Origin: Piromyces finnis
Taxonomy: Eukaryota; Neocallimastigomycota; Neocallimastigomycetes; Neocallimastigales; Neocallimastigaceae
Assembly (NCBI GenBank): GCA_002104945.1
Contig: MCFH01000055.1
Coordinates: 248,001-312,000, forward strand
Direction of reading: 5' to 3'
DNA: 64,000 bases
In this document: positions 10,517 through 23,600 of the stretch, one piece after another
Layout of the letters: every line of letters begins with the position of its first letter
Position numbering within the stretch: position 1 is the first letter of the stretch
Program-made: the position numbers and the translations under genes
Notes under the pieces: generated by a model
Seen by the model: only the letters and a program-made list of their open reading frames with translations
What the model was told of the DNA's origin: nothing
Databases searched by the model: none

Positions 10517-12757
10517 TTTCTCATAATATTATATTTAGATTAAAACTATAACAGAAAGAAAAAAAAAAAAATAAAAATAATCCTTATATAACTAAATTAA
10601 TTTTGTTAATATAAAAAAACTTTTCTTTTTATAATATATTTTTTTTAATATGTCTTTTTTTATATTAATTTAAATATATATAAGTAATATAAAAATCATA
10701 TTTTTTTTTGATAAAATTAATTCTATTTTCTATGAAAAAAGTATAAATATAATTAAAATGTATCTATCCATATTCATAATCTTTTTTTTTTTTTAAAAAA
10801 AAAAATAGTACAAATATACATAATAGTAATAAAAAAAAATTAAAATTTTAGCATATATTTATTGGAAATTATATGACTATTTATTATAATAAATAAAAAA
10901 AAAAAAACTTTTACTTGAAATAATTAACACATATTTTATAAAAAATTGGACATGTAATGACAATTAATATCTAAATGTCCTATTTATTTTAACATCCATT
11001 TTTTTATATAAACTTTTATATTAAAATAAGGTAAAACTAAAATAAAAGGATTTTGCATTTTCAAATAATTTTATAGGTAGTTTGAGTAGAATAATAAAGA
11101 CTAAATATATATAATAAATATCTTTTTTTTTACAAATTAAGTAATGTCCGCTTTTTTTTTTTTTTTTAAAAATGTTAAATAGTATAATCAAAATATAATA
11201 AATATAATCAAAAATTATTATCAATTCCTCTAACAGTATTTATTTCAAAAAATATAAATATAATAAACTACTTTTATAATACAATATATTAACTCATAGT
11301 GAAAGCGTTATCAGTTCTAAAAAAAAGAAAGAGATATAAAAATATTATAGCGATATTAATTACTTTAATATTGTTGAAATTTAATAATTTAAGTTAATTT
11401 GGGTACAAAAAAAAATTAAGGTTTAAACTTGACATTTAAATAATATTTACTAATATTTGTATTAATAATCGAAATTTTAATATATTAATATATTATTAAT
11501 GTATAAGTGATTATTTGGAATGTTCAATAATATAAAATCAGTGATTAGGCATTTCATAATACATTATAAAAAGTCATGAAAATTTTAATGAATATATAGC
11601 TAGTTAAATAATTGTAAAAACCAAAAGAGTATATGATACTACCAATATTTAGTAGTAGTATAAACACTATCTTTATAGATTCAACTTTTTATATTAATTT
11701 TGGTTGAACTATTTGGTATATATTATAAATATAAATTGGAATATATTTTTCATATATTATTATTATTATTAATGTGTGAAAATTTCATTTTATTACTAAT
11801 TTTTTTTGTATGGTGAAATTGTAGTACATTCAAATTTTTGTTATGTAACTTTAAATTTTCATATGTACTACGTTTAATTTAATTGGCTAGTACTACTGGA
11901 TTTAGATTAAAAATGATATTTGAATACACGTGATTACAAACAAACAACTAACTGTATTATAATTAAAAAAAGGTTTTTGTTCAATTTTTAGATAATGTTT
12001 TAAAAAGCTCTTATTTTATTGGATAAAAAAAGTAATGTTATATTAATCAATTAATTCAAATATATGATAATAATATAATAATAAATTAATTAATATATAG
12101 TACATTAATTACAAAGAAAGGCTTTCTATACTTTAAAATATGGTGGTGTTGGTGTGTGGTGTGTGTAGTGGGCAGTGGTAGGTGAGGTAGTAAAAATTCT
12201 AATTGTTATTTTCAACATTTATTTTTAATATAAAAATTTAATTTATTTCAAAAACTATAAAAATAGAAAAATATTGAAGTAATTTTTTTTTTGTTAATTT
12301 TAAAAAAGTTTATTCGCTATAAAAATATTGTAATTTCTTTTTTAATTATATAATATAAAAAAAGGAAAAGAGTATTTACTTTTTTTTATATTCAAATTTA
12401 ATTAATAATAAAAATACAATTAATTTTTAAAATCTAAAATAGATTAAACAATCTAAAAAATTATAATTAATAATTTTTTGTATATAAAATAATAAATAAA
12501 TATTATAAATAAATATAAATATTAAACACAAGTCTTAAAAGGTAAATTCATAATAATAATATTAAAGTATAAAATAATAAGGCATAAAGTTTCATTAAAG
12601 AGACAGAAGTAAATATAAATAGTAAAATAAATTAAGAAAAGAAAAAATTAAAAAGTATTAGAAAATACATTTATATAAATACTAAATACTTAATTTTACA
12701 AATATTATATTAATAAATAAAAATAATAAAAAAAAGAAAAATAAATAATAAACAAAA
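10517..12757. other. Intergenic region upstream of the Pns1-like gene
   Basis: AT-rich DNA with homopolymer runs and no supported gene. The one distinctive part is a GT/GG-rich island at 12141-12190, listed separately. Sequence from about 12540 to 12757 is A-rich and runs straight into the Pns1 start codon (aacaaaaatg), as expected of a 5' UTR. Confidence 0.6.
12141..12190 (+). promoter_or_regulatory. GT/GG-rich island about 570 bp upstream of the Pns1-like gene
   Basis: About 50 bp on the plus strand consist almost only of G and T (tggtggtgttggtgtgtggt and onward to gtgaggtag), in a 2-kb desert of A and T. At least six GG pairs could form a two-layer G-quadruplex or bind a factor. No function can be shown from sequence. 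Confidence 0.35.
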
Positions 12758-14470
12758 ATGAGTACTCCTTATGGACAACAACCTCCTTATGGACAACAAC
12801 CTCCTTATGGACAACAACCTCTTTATGGACAACAACCATATTATCAATCACCACCATATGGCCAACCACAAATGCCAATGCCAAATCAATATGGACAAGG
12901 CTACTATCAATCACCACCACAAGGTTATGGTCAACAACCAGAACCACCAAAGCCAACTCAATCTTCAATTGATATGTCAAATGCTAGTAAACAGGAAAGT
13001 GGTGAATGGAAAAAATCAAAAGTTGAATTCAATGACAGTCCAAAATATCAAGATCTTTGGGCTACTTTCTTATATATTTTTACTGTAGTTGTTACTATTG
13101 TAATTGCAGTAGTATCTCTTTCAAAAATGGATTTAGACAAAATGTATGGATCAAGTTCTACATCATCAAGTTCTACATCATCAAGTAGTAACGAAAAGTA
13201 TAATGGATACAACTATTATCAAAAGAGATCTACAAAGTTTGGATTAAAAAATAATAAGGGCAATAATAATGCTGCTACTTTACCTCAATTAATTATTCTA
13301 TTATTTGCTAGTTTTGGTAGTTCTGCTCTTATAACATTTTTATATATGATATTAGTACAAAAATTCACTGGTAAGATGATTAAGGGTACCTTTATTCTTT
13401 CAATTATTTTAAACATTGCTTATGCTCTTATTGCATTCATTCTTAATCCAATTATCGGTATAATTATGCTTGTCTTTGCTGGTTTATATGTTTTATGCTA
13501 TTTCTTCTGGAAAGGAAGAATTCCATTTGCAAAGGTTATGTTAAAAACTGTTTGTGCTGTAACTAGAAGATTCCCAGCTACCCTCTTTATTGGTTTCCTT
13601 GGATGTATTATATCTATTGTTTGGTATGCCTTTATTGCTTTTACTCTTATTGCCTCTATGACTGTGTTTGGTAATTCTAATGACTATCCACAAGGTGTTG
13701 GATATGTAGTATATGTTTTCTTATTATTCTCATTCTACTACTCTTCACAAGTTATCAATAATACCGTTCATGTAACTATTTCTGGTGTCTTTGCTACATA
13801 TTTCTTCCGTGGTGTCGTTGAACCAGGAACAAACAAAATTGAAATTGATGTTAAGAATCCAACAATCTCTTCATTAAAACGTGCAATTACAACTAGTTTC
13901 GGTAGTATTTGTTACGGTAGTTTAATTATTGCTATTGTTAACACTTTAAGAGCTCTTGCTAATCAAACAAAGAATGAAGCCGCTGAAGATGAAAATTACC
14001 TTTTATGTGCTATTGCTTGCTGTATTGAATGTATTTTATCTTGTATTGAAGATGGTATTGAATACTTTAATATTTACGCCTTTACTGAAGTTGCTATTTA
14101 TGGTAAGCCTTACTGCCAAGCTGCTAAGGATACATGGACTCTCTGTAAGTCTCGTGGTATTGAAGCTTTAATTAATGACAACATTATCGGTAACGTATTA
14201 GGTATTGGTGCAGTAGCAGTTGCTTGTTTATCAGCTGTTGTAACTTATGTTATTGGTATGATTTTTGGAATCTACAACAGTACTGTTATTATATTCACCG
14301 TTATTGCTTTCTTAGTTGGTCTTATGATCTTCTTAGTTTATGCTCAAGTAATTAACTCTGGTGTTGCTACAACTTTTGTTTGTCTTTGTGAAGATCCAGA
14401 TGCTCTTCGTCAAACCAAACCAGAACTTTGGGAAAAAGTTAGAGATACTTATCCATCCATTGTATATTAG
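12758..14470 (+). CDS. PNS1: Pns1/CTL (SLC44) choline-transporter-like membrane protein
   Basis: A 570-residue intronless protein. Residues 1-65 are a cytosolic Pro/Gln/Tyr-rich tail built of repeated YGQQPP units. About ten hydrophobic segments follow from residue 105, with a Ser/Asn-rich loop (about 130-175) between TM1 and TM2. The SLC44 core is recognisable: NNTVHVTISGVFATYFF, an ISSLKRAITTSFGSICYGS stretch, CIEDGIEYFNIYAFTEVAIYG, CKSRGIEALINDNIIGNVLG and CEDPDALR near the C-terminus. This is the layout of fungal Pns1. The family is linked to choline or related transport at the plasma membrane, but yeast Pns1 has no proven substrate, so the substrate is left open. Length agrees with the family (about 540-570 aa). 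The start is the first ATG of the frame and precedes the repeats. Confidence 0.9.
   Translation: MSTPYGQQPPYGQQPPYGQQPLYGQQPYYQSPPYGQPQMPMPNQYGQGYYQSPPQGYGQQPEPPKPTQSSIDMSNASKQESGEWKKSKVEFNDSPKYQDLWATFLYIFTVVVTIVIAVVSLSKMDLDKMYGSSSTSSSSTSSSSNEKYNGYNYYQKRSTKFGLKNNKGNNNAATLPQLIILLFASFGSSALITFLYMILVQKFTGKMIKGTFILSIILNIAYALIAFILNPIIGIIMLVFAGLYVLCYFFWKGRIPFAKVMLKTVCAVTRRFPATLFIGFLGCIISIVWYAFIAFTLIASMTVFGNSNDYPQGVGYVVYVFLLFSFYYSSQVINNTVHVTISGVFATYFFRGVVEPGTNKIEIDVKNPTISSLKRAITTSFGSICYGSLIIAIVNTLRALANQTKNEAAEDENYLLCAIACCIECILSCIEDGIEYFNIYAFTEVAIYGKPYCQAAKDTWTLCKSRGIEALINDNIIGNVLGIGAVAVACLSAVVTYVIGMIFGIYNSTVIIFTVIAFLVGLMIFLVYAQVINSGVATTFVCLCEDPDALRQTKPELWEKVRDTYPSIVY
12764..12840 (+). repeat. Short tandem repeat (YGQQPP) in the N-terminal tail
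   Basis: Units of 18 bp, 'cctccttatggacaacaa', recur four times nearly unchanged and then degenerate. They encode the Pro/Gln/Tyr tail of the Pns1-like protein. Near-identical units suggest slippage or recent expansion. Confidence 0.8.
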
Positions 14471-14859
14471 TTCATAAAACTCCAATAAATCTAGATTCTA
14501 GAGTTTATTTTATTATTAAATATTATAAATATATTAAAAATACATTAATATCTTTAGAAAAAATAAGCAATAATATCTTTTAATATATCTTAATTTTTTT
14601 TTTTTTTATATGATGCGACATAAAACTTTATAATGAAAATTATTAAAAAAAAAAAAAATCAATAATTAAAATTAATATTTTGAGATAAATATATATATAT
14701 ATTAAAAAGGAATAAAAATATTTATATATCTAAAACAATAAAATATAAATAAATAAAAAATATATATTTTATAAATATTTTTAGATTCATATTATTCATA
14801 TGTGTATGAAATGGAAGGAATTTTTTTTTTTTTTTAACTTTCATAAAAAAATTTAAAAA
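14471..14859. other. 3' flank of the Pns1-like gene up to the LINE remnant
   Basis: AT-rich sequence with a short hairpin-capable element just past the stop (aatctagattctaga, about 14487-14502), A and T runs and no gene. The exact 5' limit of the following LINE is not visible. Confidence 0.5.
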
Positions 14860-15874
14860 AAACTGGTTATCATCTGATGGATTAGGAGATAGGGAAGTTC
14901 TTCCACTTAAAGGCTTTTCTATCTCTTGGATGAGAGGCAATCAATAGTCTGATATTGATCATGCTCTTGTCAATTCGAAGATGAAAGATCTTATTTACTA
15001 AGGATCATTTATAAATGATTTTTATCCTGTATCAGATCATAAGTCACTTCTTATTAATGGTAAAATTATTCCTATGGAAGATTTTTCTAATGACTTTAAT
15101 GTTCCTATGAAAATTCTGATATGGATTAGATAAAAATGTATTGAGGAAAAGGAATCTATTCTTAGTCATAATAAATCCCAAATATTTTCAGCAAACCTCA
15201 ACGATTCTAGTGTTTCTACAGATGAACTTTTCAAAGAGTTTACTTTAACTGCTTTTTTAATTGCTGACGAGCTCAGTATTACTTCAGTAAATAATGTTAT
15301 AAAATCTTCATTTCATATTTTACAACAAATTTTTAATCTTCAGAAAATCAAAATGAAGCTGTATAGGTGATTTAAAAAAGAAAGAATTTATGATATAGAT
15401 GAATTTATTAAAAGAATTAAAATTTATTGTAAGCTCATTAATTATTTTCACAAAAGATGTAATAAGCATAAGAAACAAGAATGTCTTCATTGGATTAAAA
15501 TAGGTTGTGAGTATATGAAGAATCATAATCCTAAGAAGGACTGGAAATGGATCGAGAAATCTGCAAAAATTGGAAAAGATACTTTCTTTATTGCTCAACT
15601 AATTAAAAATAAAAGTGGGGATTTAGTTGTAGCTACAGAAGAACAACTAGAAAGTCTTGCATCTGATCCAAGTGATGCAAGTCTTGATTTGGAGCGTTGG
15701 TATGAAGAATTAAGTTGATTTCAAAAATTTTACTAGAATTTCAGAATATAGTCTTAAAAATAATTTCATTAGATCCGAACAATTTGGTTTTCATAAAAAG
15801 GAAGAAAGTATCAGTTTTTTCATTCAATCCAAGAAATAGGTCGTAGTTGCCAATTAGATAATAAAGAGATATAT

Positions 15875-16620
15875 TTGGCCTTTTTAGATCTCAGGAAGGC
15901 ATGCGATTCAGTCCCAATCGGTAATATTCTCTATAAATCAGATTATTTAGGAATTAGAGGTAAGAGTTTACAATTCATAAAAAATTTATATTTAACATCT
16001 AAAGCTAATGTCAAATTAGATGATCAATTCTCGAAATCTTTTGATGTGAAGAAAGGAGTCCGTCAAGGTTGCTCACTTTCCCTTATTCTTTATAATCTCT
16101 TTATTAATGATATTTTAAAGAGTGCGAAGATCTTCGAGTCAGTTTAGGAGGCATTCGATGCTGTGGTGGATTATTTGCAGATGATATAGTTATTTGTGCT
16201 CCATCAAGATGATGCTTAAAAAAGATGCTTAGAAGAGTTAATGAATGGGCGATGCATAATGAAATAGAATTTGGTATCTAAAAATGTTTAATGATGATGA
16301 TTCATCCTGAATTAGTAGAAAATCAGAACAAGAAAGATCCAACATTTTATTTAGCAGGAAAACCTATTCCAACTACTGATTGTTACTCTTACCTTGGTGT
16401 TCCATTTGATAAGAATTTGTCACTTAAACTAATTATTAAAACTCTTAATAACAAGATTTTGAAAGGACTTTTATCAGTCAGTAAATTCTTAAGAAATCCC
16501 AATATTCCCATTCTTTTCGAAAAGCTAGTACTTAACTGTATCGTTTATATCTCTATACTCTATCTCAAAAGATTTGAATATTTCTCCATTGACAGCAAAA
16601 TGTGCGTTAGCTCAGGTTAG
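15875..16620 (+). pseudogene. Reverse transcriptase remnant of the LINE
   Basis: Open fragments at 15875-16147 (palm start, FLDLRKACDSVP to GVRQGCSLS) and 16291-16620 (thumb side, CYSYLGVPFDKNLSLKLI). They are joined by a broken stretch that still encodes the FADD catalytic motif near 16175. The RT is recognisable but split by frameshifts and stops. Confidence 0.85.
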
Positions 16621-17103
16621 ATGTTTTAACAAGTGGAAAAACTCAAATTGTATCATTTCACACCATGTCAATTACATTCCTAAATTTAGAAAATATACAT
16701 GGTGCAAATCAAGTTGGATACTTGGTAAAAAATTAAAGAAGCATGGAGATATTAAAGCAGATAAAAACCTTTATTGGAAAGTAGTAATGGTAGCAATAGT
16801 GAAGATAATAATTCTAATTTAGATAGTAATTTAGTTAGTAATAGTTCTAATAATCCGGTAAATATTAATGTGTATTATTATTTTAATGTATGCAATAAAA
16901 TATTTAAATTCCTTCTTGGGGGAAGAGTTTTAATAATATCAACTACAATTCAAAGGAATGGAAAGATCTTTGTGTCAGATTCAATCGGGTACTTACGAAG
17001 GAACGCCATTCTTGACGGTAACAGTGGAGCTTCTAACCAAAATCATGCCTTTTGCTATTGGCCAGCAATAGTCAATGTTCAAAAAGTTTGAAGCAACAAC
17101 CAA

Positions 17104-17147
17104 GAGCGTCAATACTGAGGAAACAGTAAGACAGGCCAGGAGGGCCA
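17104..17147 (+). repeat. Block shared between the LINE 3' region and the SINE
   Basis: This 44-bp block (gagcgtc...gaaacagta...ccaggaggg.ca) matches 9493-9536 read on the minus strand with only a handful of mismatches. Weaker collinear matches continue toward both 3' ends (accaatggag, gactcgg, gaagt). Such tails let a SINE borrow LINE machinery. Confidence 0.8.
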
Positions 17148-17200
17148 GTTTAACCAATGGAGATCATAATTTTGTCAAATTTTGATCTTTGACTCGGTGT

Positions 17201-17611
17201 CCCATTAGAAGTCAAATACAATTATTATATTTTAGTATAATAATAGCTTTCTTTCTTTAATTAAAATTACTAGAATACATTATATCCAATTTTCATTCAT
17301 TTGTGTTTATTTAAATATATTTTTTTAATTTTCGTTTTTATTTTTTTTTTTTTTTGATTTTATTTTTTATAACATGCATTATAATTTTAATTAATATTAA
17401 AGTTTAAAAATATTTGATGCTGTCATAAAAAATTTAAAAATTTAAAATACCAATATTAATAATATTAATGTATAAATTTAATAATATAAAACAAGTAAAA
17501 ATTTAAAAAAGAAAAGTATTATAAAACAAGATTTCGATTTGTAATATATATTTTTAATTTTTTTTTTTTAATTTATTTAAAATTTATTTATTATCTATAG
17601 ATGTTTTTATT
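17201..17611. other. AT-rich spacer between the LINE remnant and SCAPER
   Basis: Homopolymer-rich DNA containing the presumed 3' UTR and polyadenylation region of the SCAPER gene on the minus strand. Nothing else is seen. Confidence 0.55.
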
Positions 17612-20600
17612 TCAAGGAGTGTATTTTATATTTGTTTTTTTAATAGAAAAATATGAGATAGCATTATTCCATTCAGACTTTGGAAATCTATTAATTAATT
17701 TAAATTTAATTGAAGATATTTCCTTATTTTCTAATGGAATTGAGGAAGAAGTTAATAATGATTTTTGTTCACTTTCTAAAAATTCAGATAAATAGTTGGT
17801 ATTAAAATTATCTTGTAGTACTCTTAAATTATTTGGATCATTATAACATGCAATAATTAATGTTGGGAATAAAACTTCATAATATCTAATATCAAAATAA
17901 TTTTGAAATTGTTATTATTATTAAATTTCATTTTGTAATTCATTTATATTAATCAATTGGTAAATAAAAATTAATTAGCTATTTAGTATTATACTTACTG
18001 GGGATGAATGAAATATTGTATTGGAAGATTAATTAATTTCTGTAAAATAACTGGTCGTTGACCCAATCTTAATATACTTTTAGTATCTTTAGAATAAAGA
18101 CAAAAATAGCCAATAGTTAATATTAATTCATGAAGAATTTCTGTTAAAAGTGATGTTGTCTTTATAGTAATCCTATTATTATTATCATTATTTTTATCTA
18201 TACTATCGTTTATTTCTTTTTCTTCTTCTTTCTTGTTATTATCGATTAGTTGTATTCCTTCTTCTTCAATAAAATTTGGATATACCCACATAGACCAATA
18301 GTCTAACCAAAAAGATATAAAGTGAAACAATTGATTTTGCATTATTTCTGTATTTAATAAATTCTTTAAATACGAAAATATTTTTTTTATATATTTAATA
18401 ATTAAACAATATTCATAATAATATATATAATTGTAAAGTCAATATTTAAAAAAAAAATTATAAATAGTTATGATGACTACCTTTACTGATTCGTTATTTA
18501 AAGTCGATATATTATTTAATGTTTTTAATACATTTAAAGATATTTCTAGCATTTTATTTGATAACTTTGTACTAACAGAATGAGTATATCCTTTATACAA
18601 TAGTAAGGAATCCATCAAAATAATAAATTCTGTAGGAATTATTTTTATTTAGGTTAAAATGTATTTTAATTATATATTAAATAAAAAATAAAATAAAAAT
18701 ATTATATATTTACCATTGATAATTTCGCTATTGAAGATAGATAAATAAGATATCTCATTATCTTTTGGTTTGTATTCCTCATATATTGGCTTTTCATAAG
18801 AATGCCTTTTTTAAATATTAAATTTTTTATTATTAGTATTAGATATCCTTTTATTTTATTTTTATATAGGGAGTTGTTTATTTATTTTATAATAAATACT
18901 TTAGGAAAGAAACTTTAAAATATAATTTAGTAGCAAAGTAATAGAAGTTATTCAATGGGGAATCCTTGGAATATAATTCTTTAATATTAAATCTTATGTT
19001 AATTGGTTTGATTAAAGTTGTATTTAGAATATATCTAATATATACATTTATATAATTAAAAGAACATAATGAATATATTTAATTTAATAATAATATATAT
19101 GAATGAATTTATAATAATTATTAATAAATTATATAGATATTGTTACACCATACTTCAAAATAATATTATAAAGTTCTTTATTTTCATCATAACTATACTC
19201 TAGAAGAGCTAGAATTATCTTGAAGAATGATGTAGAGATTTTTATTAGGTCAATTACAGTTGATAATTCATGATCCGATTCCTTTGATGTTTCTAATAGT
19301 ATTAATATTCTTGATTGAATATTAATAATGTTAAATAACATAGGATTTTCAAAATAAATAATACTTTGTATCATATTTTTATTTGTTAGACTATTTTCAA
19401 TTAACAACAAGCTTCGACAAATAAATCTATTTTAAAAATTTTTAAGTGAAAATAATTTTTTTAAAAAATAATTTAGAATTTTTAATGAAAATTTATATTA
19501 AATCTTTTTTTTTTTTACTAAATTTACTTTGATGGAAATAGCCATTTAGTTTCTTCAGTTTTCAAACAGACTTTTAAAACAGATATTAATATTTTACTTT
19601 TGATAATTGTGCTTATATATTTATCAGAATAATTTATAAGGTTATTAATGTCTGAATTAAGTTGTTTTAGCATATCCTTTGGACATTCATTGATATCATA
19701 ATAGTCAAAATTATTTTTAATTTTTTCTATTTTTAATGTAATAGATTCGTCAATATCTTTTGTCGGATTATTATTTACTTCGATATTTAACGCTTGGCAT
19801 ATTTTCATAAATTCCTATGAATATAAAATTGAATTTAGAACTTTATGAAATTGAAATGTTATATAATTTAAAAAATAAATATTAAGAAATAATAGTTTCT
19901 TATTTTTTTTATGCATTTACCTTTTTATATAATTTATTTTGTTTTCGTATATTTTTATTAACTTTAATTATTGGTAAATTAAAGATAACACTATTCTCAA
20001 ATTCTTGATTAGATTCATTTATATTCAAACACTGATCTATAAATATTTAAATATACTCATAAATATAATTATAGAGTCATAATTATTAAATCAGAAAAAA
20101 AGGTTTACTTTTTTTAATTCCCTATTTACAAAAAAAGAAGAAGAATAAATAAAAAAATAAAAATAAAATTGAAAATTAATTTTTATCCTTTATACTATAT
20201 TAATATCCTTAAATCTTAAGTATATTTAATATAAATACTTCTTTATGATTATTATATTTATTTATTGTTCTTTCAGCAACTGACTATTTAAATTATTATA
20301 TTATTAATGTTATGATGTAAAATTAGTTGTATTTTACAAATTGAAACTATTAAATTATAATTAGATAATTACTTTTGAATGTTTAATTACAGCAGCTGCT
20401 TTTTCTTTAACTAATTCTATTTGTTCAGCATGCCTTTTTGAAGCCATTTCAACCTTATTATTAATTTCTTTACGCTATTTTTATTTATTACCAATAAAGA
20501 AGTAAATAATTTTTTTATAATCGTATTAATACTTAATCATTTATTTTAAATTTATTAGTAATATATAGATAGGTTTTACTAATTCTTCTTCTTCAACCAT

Positions 20601-23600
20601 TAGATTATTTTTAAATTTATTAATTCTTTTAGTTTCTTGTTCCGACATCAGTCTTTTATATAATAAATTATTTATTTTTTTTTCTACTTCTTTCCTTCTT
20701 TTGATTTTCCATTTTTTTTCATGTTGGGTCTATGCATATTATATAAAGTAATTATAATCATATATATATTTACTATTTGTAATCATCAAATTCTATTTAT
20801 AGAAATTATTGATAAATATTTCTTTTTTTTTTTTTTTTGTCAAAAAAAAAAAAATGTAAACTCACTTTCACTTTTTGTGCTCTAATTTCATATAATAATT
20901 TTCTCCTTTCATTATTAGTTTTTTGTAATTCATTCATTTTATATATTTTTTCTAATTTAGTTTGATCTATTTTTTCTTTTCGAGCAATTGATTTTTTTTG
21001 TCTGCGAATTACTTCTGTTTTTTTCTGTTCCAAACTTTTTACAAAAAAAAAAGAATAAATTAGCATAAAAATTTATTAATTAAAAATTAAAAGTGATATT
21101 AACTAAATGATAATAAATAATTCCTTTTATATTATTTTTATTATACCGAATTTTACCTCATTGCTTGGATAAATACAATTTCATTTGATTTTTGATTTTC
21201 TTCTTTAGCTTTATACTTTATTGAATTTAAATGTACTCTTCTTTTCTATTATATTCATATATTTTTTTAAATATAGTTTTTTTTCATTAATAATACGTTA
21301 AAATTGCTAACTATATTGTATTTATTTAATATATTAAACGATACAACCTTTGCTGCTTCATTTTGTTTCTTTTGAATTTGTTTCATTAAATTTTTATCTG
21401 ATGATTCTCTTTTCAACTTTAATTCATTAATCTTTTTTTTTTTTTTTTTATTTTTTTAATTGTAAAATTTTTTTTTTAGCAATAATTAAAAAAAAGCATA
21501 CAAACTACATTTTTTCTATCAAATAAATGAAAAAGTAATAATAAAAATATATACTTTTTGAGTTTTTTCTTTTGATTTTTCAATTCTCTTATTTAACATG
21601 TTCATTCTTAATTCTATTCAAATTCATGTTATATTCCCAATTATTATAAAAAAAATAAAAAAATTTTAGCATGATTTATAATTAAGAATTTTTTATATTT
21701 AATTATTGATTCTATATATATTTCTATTTACTATCGGCATTTTCTAATTTTTCTTTCAATGTTTTGATATTCTCACTCTTTTCTTTGTTTAAATATTCTT
21801 CATTTTCATTCTCCTCTCTTATTATTTTTACAAAAATTTATTAATATTATATATTGTTATGATTAGTATATTGAAATATTGTTTATATATTTTAAAATAG
21901 CCTTTTTCTTAACAAAATACTTGTAATGGTCTTGTTTTAAAATAAAAGTATCCTTTTTAGGTAATATGGTCGAATTTTTTTTTTCGCAATCTATAAATAA
22001 ATTAATAAAATATTATATTAAAATTTGACTTTATGCATTGTATTGTTTCGATATATGTGGTACAATACCATAATTATTATTATTATTTAAAGATGAAACT
22101 TCTTTAATTGTCGATATATTTGTTGAATCAGTTTTATTATTTTGGTTAACTTTTTCTGATATATTTTTGTTTAAAAAGGTTATTTGACTTGTTTGTTTAT
22201 TATAATTACTCACATTATTATTACTGTCATACAATATAAGGTTTTTCCAAATAAGTAAAAAAAAGAATTAATTTTATGTACATTTTATTTTTTTTTTTTT
22301 TTTGAATAAATAAATTATATAATATTACTTATTATCAAAATTCTTAATTATAGTATTTTGATTATTAATATTAGTAGAAAGTATATTATTAGTTTTTATT
22401 TTTGTAGGTTCTTGATTATTTATTTTAAATGTATTGTTTTTTTCTTCTATTAAATTGGAATCATTGATCTTACAGGAAAAATAATTATTATTTATTGGAT
22501 TCATGTAATTATTTAGTAAAGTATTATTCGTACGGTCATGAATATTAATATCATATATATTTAAAAGAGATGAATTATTATTAATTATATCCATTTTATT
22601 ATTATTATATTTTGGTATCGTTGTTTGGATATTATTAGTATTGATATTCATAATCTTATGATAATAGATATCATTTATTTTATAATGTATTGGTGAATAC
22701 GAATTTTTAATGTTTAATGAATCACAAATATACATTTTTGAATTTTTAAAGGGAGAATATGAATGATTTAAATTAGAAAGAATAGAAGTAGGTATGTAAC
22801 AATTACATTTATTTGTTTTAGAGTATTCTTCTAATGTTACAGAATTATTTGCATTAAGTATCACATTTGATTTTTGACATTCCTTATTAATTGTTTCATC
22901 TATATTTTCATCATCGGGGATATTTATAATAAATGAATAATAATTGGAAGAAAAAGAAGAAGAAGATGAAAATTTATAATAATGGTAATATTGATTAAAG
23001 AAATATTAATCCATTATATTATTTATATATAACATTAAATTTTATATATATACTACCTTTGGTATAAATTTCATTTTCAAAATTGTTATATGAATCTTTT
23101 CTGTAATAATTAGCCTTTGATAAATATAAAAATAAATATATTTAAATAAATGATTTAAATTAAATTTATATTTAGTAATATTTGTATATTTTAATGAGCT
23201 ATTAGATTTACACCAATTTCAGATAACTTTTCCTTGACTTCAGATAATTTATTATAGATTTTTATAAAGTTAGAATATTCTACATTTTCAACTAAGCATA
23301 TTCTTACTATTTCTTCACATAACCTTTTAATGGTATATTTTGAAATAGGAAGAAATTATTAAGTATAAAATAAATAATTAATAAATTCATGAAAAGTAAA
23401 TTCTCATAAAAAAAAAAACAGGTATTATTTTATTATTTTATAATAATAAAATGGTTCATTAAACATATCCTTCATCATTCATCAATATAAATGAACTATA
23501 TATGTTAAATATATTATGTGTTAAATTACACACCTTAAGAATAATTTTATTAAACATTGGCTTGATGAATTAGTTTTATTTCCTCCCTCTACTGAATTCT

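Larger units (their letters stand above)
14860..17200 (+). mobile_element. Degenerate, 5'-truncated non-LTR retrotransposon (LINE)
   Basis: Conceptual reading on the plus strand, with many stops and frame changes, gives the end of an apurinic-type endonuclease (SDIDHALVNSK about 14950, then YPVSDHKSLLI about 15020-15055). A linker follows and then a reverse transcriptase. Block A is FLDLRKACDSVP (15880-15920). Block B is GVRQGCSLSLILYNLFIND (16050-16110). The catalytic GGLFADDIVICA is at 16165-16200. CYSYLGVPFDK (16380-16415) follows. The order endonuclease then RT is that of apurinic-endonuclease LINEs; the exact clade cannot be fixed by eye. Stops include TAG at about 14936 and several more before the RT, so it is dead. 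No poly(A) tail or target duplication could be assigned. The last 100 bp share a block with the SINE at 9381-9935. Confidence 0.85.
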
